A stretch of DNA of 64,000 nt, taken from Flectonema sp. DT1601 (Eukaryota; Euglenozoa; Diplonemea; Diplonemida; Diplonemidae). The position numbers and the translations under genes are program-made. Where the stretch lies: the NCBI GenBank assembly GCA_964019425.1, contig OZ025820.1, positions 744,001 to 808,000 of the forward strand, in the 5' to 3' direction. This document shows, one piece after another, positions 10,801-22,800 of the stretch. Under the pieces are notes generated by a model. It did not search any database, had not been told where the DNA came from, and saw only the letters and a list, made by a program, of their open reading frames with translations. Numbering within the stretch: the stretch's first letter is position 1; each line of letters starts with the position of its first letter.

Positions 10801-13800
10801 ATCAGAAGAAGAGCTGCATGGACGCTTCTCACTAATTATTTCCAAATAAGAACAGTTGACTGGGTTGCTGTACCTGTCCAGCTAGCACATGTCAATGCTA
10901 TTAAAGACGTTTATCCTGCGGCTGAGCAATTCGCTGACAGGATTCAAACAGCTATGAAAACACTTCAACAACGAGTCGAGTCTCACAGAGTCTCAAAGAT
11001 TCAGTTGAAAAGCATAGAACGGTACGTCTCTATATTATCGAGTAACGGTGTTGATTGTAGTTGGCAAAAGTGTAATCAAGAGTTCAGTAATGTTAACCAA
11101 GGGATTTATAGAAATGCCAGAATTCTGAGAGAATTAGTTGAAAAATGGAACGTTTCTGACGCCGATGATCTTCTCTCTCGACTCGAAACCCTCATCAGAT
11201 CAAAAGAAGCAGTTGAGCTCTGCGACTTAGAACTCTGTCATGAAGAGAGTACTAAAGTACTGCAGCCGGTAATTGATTTAGCAAATACAACAAGTCCTTT
11301 GTTGAAAGCTCACTTTCTAAAGTTAGCGGGTGGGGTTCCCACCCCGCTAATCAACTTCGCAGACGCATTTAAGAAAACTTGTAAAAAAGTTGCTTCCCTA
11401 ACTGTGAACACAACTGTTTCAGAAGCTGTCGCATCGCTGCATCCTCCAAATGGAAATTTCACCGAAGGAAAGAGGGAACAAGAACAAAGATTACTACGAA
11501 CTCTCGGATGCAGTGAAGAAGTTGTTGAAGCGTTACTTGAGGGAGCTCTTCCTCTTCGGTTTATGTTACATGACTTGGAATGTTTTCGAGTACTCGCTAC
11601 CAACCCACCCGATGATCTAAAATTACATTCCAACTTCTTCAACGGTGAGACCATCCTACTCTGGAACAACAGTGATTCCGTTCTATTAGTTGACAGCATT
11701 GCGAAGGTTCAGGAAGTTCGAGCTGCGTCTGCTGGTTGTACTCATCGAGTTCTTCAAATAATGAAAACAGTTCTTCTTTGTTCTAATCTTGTCAGGTTTA
11801 CTCGTGAGAATCCAGAAGCACAAGATGCGGGTCTGTCATCAGTCTTATCGAATAGTAGGGATTTACAACATGCGTCTTTTCAAACATTCTTAGACTGTTG
11901 CAACTACGTCAATCCCTTTGTCGCAGCCTCCGCCAAACACGTTGAAAACTATCAAAAACAACAACAAAAGATAGCCAGAGGTGAGGAACCAGGTGTTATC
12001 TTACGGACTCCTATCAACTGCAATAGTTCTTGGGATGGAGGACCAGGTTTTTGGGAAAGTCTGAAGTCAAGCTTTGGTGACACTGGGTATGAAAATATCA
12101 TTGCTGTCCAAGAAATGTTGCTCAAAACTACAGAGGACCAGAAAGTCCAACAGCTGGAGAAGATGATTAGAGAACAAAATGGTACCACCGATAAACTAAT
12201 TGAAGTCTGCCGTGATATTAGCGGACTACATGAGAATATAGACGCAGCTCTTGTGGTAATACACCTCCCAGCTACTGGTCAGCCTAGTCTTCAATGTATC
12301 TTCTCAACTATCTCATGGACTGATGCAGAGTATCAAGACTTAGTGTATAGAGCAACTCTTCAAAGAGACCTTTCGGATCATTTGAGGACTTTTGTTTCTC
12401 AAGCGAGAGAAGTCTTACGAGCTTACAATGCTGCTTGTAGAGTCTTTTCAGAAGGTCATTTGGAATTTCGCTCTCGAAAGCTAACCTTTAAGCATAACGA
12501 TGCTTCTAGAATAACAACTATCTTACAAGGACTGCTAGGACAGTGGGTTGGTGGTGAGACAACATCTGTGTTTTATGAAGCGTGTAAAAACTATCCAGAG
12601 CTTGCATGTGTTGCACCTGCTGAGCTTGTCCGCATGGCTGAGCTTATGAGGGGAGTCTCTTCAATCGGATCTCTTACTGTTGATGAGAGTAAGAAGTATT
12701 GTAAACCTTGGAGACAGGGTCGGAGAAGAACAATAAAAAAAGATTCCGTGAAATCAATCGATGAGAGAGTAGAGCACACTGATGAATCTCCTCCTTCAAA
12801 AATAAAACCGACACCACTCTCAGCTATTCCTCCCTCAGTCGCTAAATTCTACAAACCATCCGAAGCTAAACTACCTAAACATTCAAAATCGAGTGTTACA
12901 TTGGAAGGTGCGGGTGAAGCTGACGGTGTTTTCATTCAGTCACTGTATACCTATCAGAAATCACCATCAGGAATACCTGGAGAAGGATCAAAGATGGAAT
13001 CTCACAACACAAAACAAGATTCAAAATCAACAGAAAATCCGAAATCAAAACCGACTGGTGTAGACAGCGACAATGGAGATTCATATGTAATGACACCAGT
13101 AAATGGAGGATGGGCTGTCTACAGAAACAGATCGTATGATTCAGAAAGACTAATGAAATCTGTTGCAACTCATGGAGGACATCTTCAACCATGGGAAATG
13201 GGTGATTGGACTTTAGGAGACACCTGCCTATCTGCTGTAAGAGCCACACCAGACGATGGTAATTCAGCTATAACTATTTGGTCACAACCAAGTAACTACT
13301 CTGATAGAGATAAACACATCTCAATAGTAGGAATTCAAAGTATTGATGGACTGTTAACTCATGTAGATAATAATTCATTATATATTAAAGCTGTTGAGAG
13401 ATACACTCTTTGGGAATCCTTTGGATTTGAGAAAGGAATGAGAATAATCTCAGTCAACAACGAAAAAGGCAGCGCTTCAGAACTAAATAATTCACTTGAA
13501 AAAGCAGCAAAATCCGGAACTAGATTTAACGTCACGCTAGTACCAGCTTGGATATGGTCGGTGGTTGCTTCAGACTTAGAGAAGTCTCAATCATCAAGGT
13601 TAGTTTCAAAGGTAGAAAGTAACAGTGTTCCTAGCTTAGCACTCAGCCCAGCAGCAGGATCACAATGGAGAATAAAAGTCGGGGGTAATGTTTCAGGTAT
13701 GAGAATAGGTCTATGCACACCAAACATCAACATCTCTTTACGGAAAGTCGACAGCGGAGAAAACAGTCCAGTTTCTTGGTGGCTACTTCGTTGTGGACTT

Positions 13801-16800
13801 CTTCGTCACAATGGAACTGACTACGACGTGACTCGACCATTCAAAGCAGGTGACATTATAACAGTCTGTCATGATCCTATCAATAAAAGGATTACATTCT
13901 TATTAAATAATGAAACAATTAGAGCTTCTTTTGAAGATGTCTCAACCACTGAGAACTTAAGACCCGTAGTCTACCTTCTTCACGAAACAGCATCTGCAGA
14001 GATTAGCCTTGGTGCTCCTGTAACTAATGTTATGAAATGGGACAAAGAACACAAGTCGGATTTAATTGAAATATCTCCTGAAGGGTTTACTGCTTCTATC
14101 AAGCAAGATGATTCGGCTCGTGGTGCAGTTATTGGTGATCAGATATTTAGGGGACCTGGACCTCACTCTTTTGAATTTTTGGTAACAGGTTCTGGTGTTG
14201 CTGAATGCTATTTCGGTGTAGCTCCTCCGGGAGTTTACTTAGACATGTGTAGGAATAAAGGAACTGATTTATTCGGACTTACGATACGACCAGACGGAGG
14301 CATCTTCAGTCTGGAGAACAAAATAATTCATACCATTCAAAAACCAAAAACAACCGGTATGCTTGTAGCTGGAGATCGAATAACATTCGTAATGGATCTT
14401 GGAGCTGGTTCTATTGAAATCAGCAGAGGAGGAGAACGACTGGTCCACACTTGTGAAATAAAAAACCTCCCCACAATAGAAGGACCTCTCGTACCGTATT
14501 GTGTCTTTATGGGTAAATGTCAATATAAATGTACTCTCGTAGACGTAACACCTCAAACCTACATATCACCTGTTGGAGAGCCAAGTGTAGTTGTAAAGGG
14601 AAGTAGCTCTAGTGTTGATGGTGTCTATGAGCAGAGTTTACCAACTTATATTCGTGAAGATGGGTTGTTTACGATTCAATCATGGAATGGTCGGTGGTGT
14701 GTTGCTGATGCAGCAGATGTTCCTGTTGCTTGGTCAGATGAAGTACCTCCGCTTCCATTGGGAAGCCACCCGCTTCAATGGAGCGTCGTTAGTAATTTTA
14801 AAAGTACTCCATCGACTTTAAGAATTATAACACCATACAAGATTGGTAGTCGGGATTCTCAATTAAAACAACTACTCTATTTGGATAATGAATCAGTTAG
14901 TCCTTATCCTCACAGCACTACTTATTCAAGTAGCGTACTCCACTTGGCATATTGCAGTGAAGGGTGTTGGATTGTTACAGAAAAAGGAAATAATAAAAAC
15001 AATGTTGTCTTAGCAGCAATGGAAGAAGTACTACTACCGCACCATTGCATGACATGGGCATTTGGTGATGGAGAAAAGTTTTACATTGATGATAGAATCT
15101 CTATTGTTTCAACTAATGATGAAGTAGTAAGAATAGATCCTATCACAAGTACTCCATGGATATCATCGGAATGTGACAGTAAGTGGAATACTCTTATCGA
15201 TTATGAAGTTACTCTGCCAACAAATGGTCTCAGTCTCTATCCAGAGTGTAATCTCGGTACTGCTGTTAGAACTACTTCAGATCAGTGTTTAGATTCTATG
15301 ACTTATCAAGAGTTATCAGGTTGGCATATAGTTGAAAACACTACTCACAGACGATGCACTGCACCAGAACTCAGATTAGCACTTAGTGAAGCGGCTAAAG
15401 GTAGTCCTTGTGGAGTGGAGTTAACGATGAATTGGAAATCAGTACAAGAAGCAGTGGAATCTGTTAGGAAATCAGCTGAAGGTCAACTCCACCGAATTGG
15501 TTCTTTTCTAAAGCAACTGCGTCAAAGAAACATCCAAGAAGGGAATACTTCTCTTGGATATGAGAGTTCAATTTCAATTCAAAATTTCAATCTCAACGAA
15601 GCGAAATTCGGTCAAATGCAATCAAAAACTATCGAAGGTAATTTAATCGATGCGAGTCGTCTTCCGTCAGCTGACAGACGAATCTTTGGATTATCTTTAT
15701 TCAACGAGAATGTACAGCATTTTCATATACTTGATTGCAGTCAACAAACACCTCCTGAGGACATCAGAGCATTCATCGTATTTTATAAATTACTAACAGT
15801 TGGTAGATTAGTACTACTAAACTTACAGGTATTGCCGCCTGATATTCAGAATGAAGTTCGTAAGGCTGCTGAAGAAGAACATCTCCACAAACAGTTGATC
15901 GCAATTATTACGGAAGGTATAGGAACTGACGAAAGTATTTCATATGTTGACGCTCAGTCGTGTGATGTTCGATGGAGAAAATACGCTCATGAACGAGTTG
16001 CTAAGTTAAAGAAGTTCGAATCGATTACATATTTTGATCAACCAGCTGGAACTGGAAAATCATACACGATCGAAAAATTGACACGGAATCGAACTGTAAC
16101 AAAATTAGACTTAGACAGTACTAAGATCACAATGGAGTCGGTGTGTTCTAAACTGATGGCTCCACTAAGAGGTAAGCAAGGTTTACTTGTTATAAATGTG
16201 GGTCATGACACTGATCCAGCATTCGTTAACAGATGTTTGGATGGCTTAGCACTTTTCGGTAAACTAACTTCTGCATCAGGTCTGACAGTCTCAACACCAA
16301 AGACAGGTTGGAAACTGATCGTCGAATTCCAACAAATCTGGAGACGTCCAGACGGTACAAGTGACATCACACTGTTAGCATGTAGAGGTCTAGCAGAACT
16401 TGGTACCCTCGCTCCTTATGATATTGAAGCTATTCCTGGTGCGTTAGCAGGGTTAGAATTCTTACATAATACCCTCGACTTCTTACCAAAGAATGACACC
16501 GACACTTCAATAAGAATGCTCGCTCTTGGATTACGAGATAATCCTGAAGAAAGTCTTCATGATGTTGGACAACAACAAACATCTCAACAAGAACAACAGG
16601 AACCTGTACCAGAAGATCCAGTAGCTACTGAGGAACTCCGACAGGAGATTATTCTGTTCCGAAAGAAACTTCAAACAGCGTCTGCGAGAATCATCACCCG
16701 GTCTTTGAAGTTTCTTTCAAACGGACATGCGATCTTTGCTGCAGCAAAGAATGCAGTCCTCTCCTCTCCGTGTATAAGAGAGACTAGGAAGTTAGTAGCT

Positions 16801-19800
16801 TTGAGTTTAGTTCATGAGATGCGTCATTTTGTTAATCCATCAGATGAGAATCACTTTCATCTTCACCCATCGTACATTGCGTCAATGACTCAATTTAGTG
16901 GCGACACTCCTCCAGATATTCTTGAAGCAGTTAAAAACTGGGACGAAGAACGACAAACTTCACAAAATCGAAACGCTGCACATGGAGACCGAACTGGGTC
17001 TTCAACAACTGAAGCACCAGACTTACATAATAAACCATTAGCAAAACATGTAATGTTGCTTGCTGAGGAATTAGGATTAAAAATTGGAGCTTGTGCGCAC
17101 CGTCTATCAGAAAAGAATTATGTCCTCATACCTGACTTTTTACAAAAACTACTACAAGTAGCTAGCCACGTAAGACTTTGTGATCCAGCTGTCTTACAAG
17201 GACCATCTGGAACAGGAAAAAGTTGTGCTGTTGATATTATTACTGAACTCATGCAACTACCTCTTCAAGGAAGGGCAAAAGGTGGTTGTAGGGACATTGC
17301 ATTTGAATTAGAAAAGTTTCTTCGAACTGACAGGACACTTAAAAAACAGTTTCCTAACAACATAAGCGATCAAGTCGGTGACCGAATGAAGATGCTCTGG
17401 TTTATAACTTGCAGTAAGTCATATCAGCAATGCATTGATTGTTTCGATATTCTAGTTGAGAGAAAGTGTTTTTCTGGTCTTCATTTTATATGCAAAGCTA
17501 CCAAGTACCGATTTGGACCAATGGTATGTGACACAAAGACTAATAAAAGCCTTCGTCTCTACATTGAGACTGATGCGAATTTTCGAAATGCTATCGATTT
17601 AGTAATTAGAACCGACGACATTGACAACTTAGATCCGAAATGTGATGCCAGTCTCAAGATACTAAGAGATGCTTTGTATCATGTAATATACGGATTCTCA
17701 AAGCAAGATGGTGGATTGTTTACGGAACAGCAGAGATGGTTTTTTTCAGGGATTTTAAAATCCTCTGAGATGGAAGAATTAGTTGGTTCCAGTCATGATG
17801 TTGTTATTCAAATACTTAACAAAAACCCTCGTTTAGAAGCTAAACTAGAATGGGCAAGAGATGCTGTTAGGAGGGCAGGTGCAAACGGAGCAGCTGTATG
17901 CCAATTAGTTAGAGAGCACATGAGATCAGAGATTCGTGCTTCTCCTCTTCTGAAACCGTCACCAGAACTCCTCAGAGCTTTAGCTGGCGGAGATGACATC
18001 ACTGGTCCAAGTGGTGAAGACTTGGCAAGAACTATTAAATTATATCAACAGATGCCAAGTGAACCAGCGACAATTACAATCCTCATGCGTTATGGGATGA
18101 CTCCTGACTTACTTTTTGATCTCTGTCGTCCAACTCTTGAGCGAGCTCTTCTATGTCCAGCAATGCAATTCTTAGTAATGATCGATGAAATGAACGCCAC
18201 GAATATGTTGGGACTCGTAAAGAGAATAGTCATTGATAAACAATGGGATACTTGGGGTGATGCACATCCAGAAACAGAAGGAAAACTACCAGAGAATGTA
18301 GCTTTTGTAGGAGCTGTTAACCCTGCAAAGAAAGATCAGTATTTAGAAGGAGTGGGTAACATCGACATTAGTATTAATGAAGACCTTGATTTTGATGTGA
18401 CACCAATGCCGTCTTCTTTGATGGAACATATTGTTCCATGGAAACAGTTAGCAGAAGGGCAACGAGAACTTTTCATAACGAGACTAATCTCAAGCAACAG
18501 AAACTTATTCGCATCTAATGTCAATTCTGATCAAATAAATTTACTTGGAACAGTCTTACTGCATGCTCATCGATTTGTACAATCTGTTTATATAAACAAA
18601 AGAGCTACCGTATCACAACGTGATATCCATCGTGCAATGAAAGTCTTTGATTTCTTTTTTGGAAGACGATACGACTATATAAACTTTAAAGGTGAATTAA
18701 CGAATGACGCATGGGTGTGTGCTCTGTCATCTATGTTATTGGGAATTGCTGTTAGCTATTATTACAGATTGTCTACTGAGAACAGAGAAGCCTTATCAGT
18801 AAGGTTAACATCAGTAGTCACTTCTGCAACCTCTATAAGATCACTTCCCGAAGGTGTCACTTTTGCGAAAGTTGCTAGAAATGCGGTTTCACATTTTTGC
18901 AGTCCTCAACACTTGACACTTCCTGATGCTGTATACGCTCATCAAGCTTTATTAGAAAATTTATTCGTTCAGATGGTTTGCTTTGAGAATCGATTGGCTG
19001 TAATATTACACGGTCCTCCTGGAACTTCAAAGACTCTTTCTAATAACATCATAAGAGATAATATGACAGGACGCGGTGAGTTCTGGAATACTTTGTGTTA
19101 CATTTCTGAGGTATGTTTTTTTTTTTTTGTTTTTTTTTTTGGTAGTCGTGATGATAAAAAAGAATATTCGCTACTTACTACACCAGTTCGGCTGGTGGAT
19201 GCAAAAATACATTCTACATGAAACCCTCTGATATCTGTTTGCATCGCAATCTGTCCGACTCTCTTCGTATTCTCATTACTTGTTAGCTGATGTGATGATA
19301 ACAAATATGAATATTCGCTAAGACACCTGTAGGGTGAATGTAATTACTATTTAGTCTGATGTCTGTTGCAAACTTCTTGACCAGCCTCACTACTTGATCA
19401 ACGTGATGATAAAAAAGAATATTCGCTACTTACTACACCGGTTCGGCCGGTGGATGCAAAAATACATTCTACATGAAATACCCTGATGAGAAACTTGTTC
19501 CTCTTGTTTGTCCAACTTCAGGGACATAAGTACTTGAAGAGCCTTAATAGATCTCCCAACCTGTCGTGATGATAAAAAAGAATATTCGCTACTTACTACA
19601 CCAGTTCGGCTGGTGGATGCAAAAATACATTCTACATGAAACCCTCTGATATCTGTTTGCACCGCAATCAGTCCGACTCTCTTCGTATTCTCATTACTTG
19701 TTAGCTGATGTGATGATAACAAATATGAATATTCGCTAAGACACCTGTAGGGTGAATGTAATTACTATTTAGTCTGATGTCTGTTGCAAACTTCTTGACC

Positions 19801-22800
19801 AGCCTCACTACTTGATCGACGTGATGATAAAAAAGAATATTCGCTACTTACTACACCGGTTCGGCTGGTGGATGCAAAAATACATTCTACATGAAATACC
19901 CTGATGAGAAACTTGTTCCTCTTGTTTGTCCAACTTCAGGGACATAAATACTTGAAGAGCCCTAATAGATCTCCCAACCTGTCGTGATGATAAAAAAGAA
20001 TATTCGCTACTTACTACACCAGTTCGGCTGGTGGATGCAAAAATACATTCTACATGAAACCCTCTGATATCTGTTTGCACCGCAATCTGTCCGACTCTCT
20101 TCGTATTCTCATTACTTGTTAGCTGATGTGATGATAACAAATATGAATATTCGCTAAGACACCTGTAGGGTGAATGTAATTACTATTTAGTCTGATGCCT
20201 GTTGCAAACTTCTTGACCAGCCTCACTACTTGATCAACGTGATGATAAAAAAGAATATTCGCTACTTACTACACCGGTTCGGCCGGTGGATGCAAAAATA
20301 CATTCTACATGAAACCCTCTGATATCTGTTTGCACCGCAATCTGTCCGACTCTCTTCGTATTCTCATTACTTGTTAGCTGATGTGATGATAACAAATATG
20401 AATATTCGCTAAGACACCTGTAGGGTGAATGTAATTACTATTTAGTCTGATGCCTGTTGCAAACTTCTTGACCAGCCTCACTACTTGATCGACGTGATGA
20501 TAAAAAAGAATATTCGCTACTTACTACACCGGTTCGGCCGGTGGATGCAAAAATACATTCTACATGAAATACCCTGATGAGAAACTTGTTCCTCTTGTTT
20601 GTTCAACTTCCTGGACATAAGTACTTGAAGAGCCCTAATAGATCTCCCCAACCTGTCGTGATGATAAAAAAGAATATTCGCTACTTACTACACCGGTTCG
20701 GCTGGTGGATGCAAAAATACATTCTACATGAAATACCCTGATGAGAAACTTGTTCCTCTTGTTTGTTCAACTTCCTGGACATAAGTACTTGAAGAGCCTT
20801 AATAGATCTCCCAACCTGTCGTGATGATAAAAAAGAATATTCGCTACTTACTACACCAGTTCGGCTGGTGGATGCAAAAATACATTCTACATGAAATACC
20901 CTGATGAGAAACTTGTTCTTCTTGTTTGTCCAACCTCCTGGGCATAAGTACTTGAAGAGCCCTAATAGATCTCCCCAACCTGTCGTGATGATAAAAAAGA
21001 ATATTCGCTACTTACTACACCAGTTCGGCTGGTGGATGCAAAAATACATTCTACATGAAATACCCTGATGAGAAACTTGTTCTTCTTGTTTGTCCAACCT
21101 CCTGGGCATAAGTACTTGAAGAGCCCTAATAGATCTCCCCAACCTGTCGTGATGATAAAAAAGAATATTCGCTACTTACTACACCAGTTCGGCTGGTGGA
21201 TGCAAAAATACATTCTACATGAAACCCTCTGATATCTGTTTGCACCGCAATCTGTCCGACTCTCTTCGTATTCTCATTACTTGTTAGCTGATGTGATGAT
21301 AACAAATATGAATATTCGCTAAGACACCTGTAGGGTGAATGTAATTACTATTTAGTCTGATGTCTGTTGCAAACTTCTTGACCAGCCTCACTACTTGATC
21401 AACGTGATGATAAAAAAGAATATTCGCTACTTACTACACCAGTTCGGCTGGTGGATGCAAAAATACATTCTACATGAAACCCTCTGATATCTGTTTGCAC
21501 CGCAATCAGTCCGACTCTCTTCGTATTCTCATTACTTGTTAGCTGATGTGATGATAACAAATATGAATATTCGCTAAGACACCTGTAGGGTGAATGTAAT
21601 TACTATTTAGTCTGATGTCTGTTGCAAACTTCTTGACCAGCCTCACTACTTGATCAACGTGATGATAAAAAAGAATATTCGCTACTTACTACACCGGTTC
21701 GGCCGGTGGATGCAAAAATACATTCTACATGAAACCCTCTGATATCTGTTTGCACCGCAATCTGTCCGACTCTCTTCGTATTCTCATTACTTGTTAGCTG
21801 ATGTGATGATAACAAATATGAATATTCGCTAAGACACCTGTAGGGTGAATGTAATTACTATTTAGTCTGATGTCTGTTGCAAACTTCTTGACCAGCCTCA
21901 CTACTTGATCGACGTGATGATAAAAAAGAATATTCGCTACTTACTACACCGGTTCGGCCGGTGGATGCAAAAATACATTCTACATGAAATACCCTGATGA
22001 GAAACTTGTTCCTCTTGTTTGTTCAACTTCCTGGACATAAGTACTTGAAGAGCCTTAATAGATCTCCCAACCTGTCGTGATGATAAAAAAGAATATTCGC
22101 TACTTACTACACCAGTTCGGCTCGTGGATGCAAAAATACATTCTACATGAAATACCCTGATGAGAAACTTGTTCTTCTTGTTTGTCCAACCTCCTGGGCA
22201 TAAGTACTTGAAGAGCCCTAATAGATCTCCCCAACCTGTCGTGATGATAAAAAAGAATATTCGCTACTTACTACACCAGTTCGGCTGGTGGATGCAAAAA
22301 TACATTCTACATGAAATACCCTGATGAGAAACTTGTTCTTCTTGTTTGTCCAACCTCCTGGGCATAAGTACTTGAAGAGCCCTAATAGATCTCCCCAACC
22401 TGTCGTGATGATAAAAAAGAATATTCGCTACTTACTACACCAGTTCGGCTGGTGGATGCAAAAATACATTCTACATGAAACCCTCTGATATCTGTTTGCA
22501 CCGCAATCTGTCCGACTCTCTTCGTATTCTCATTACTTGTTAGCTGATGTGATGATAACAAATATGAATATTCGCTAAGACACCTGTAGGGTGAATGTAA
22601 TTACTATTTAGTCTGATGCCTGTTGCAAACTTCTTGACCAGCCTCACTACTTGATCAACGTGATGATAAAAAAGAATATTCGCTACTTACTACACCGGTT
22701 CGGCCGGTGGATGCAAAAATACATTCTACATGAAACCCTCTGATATCTGTTTGCACCGCAATCAGTCCGACTCTCTTCGTATTCTCATTACTTGTTAGCT

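Noticed and set aside
19098-20140. Minus-strand ORFs of 68-98 codons within the array
   Set aside because: They are near-identical reverse translations of the repeat units; they carry no family features and lie opposite structured RNA elements.
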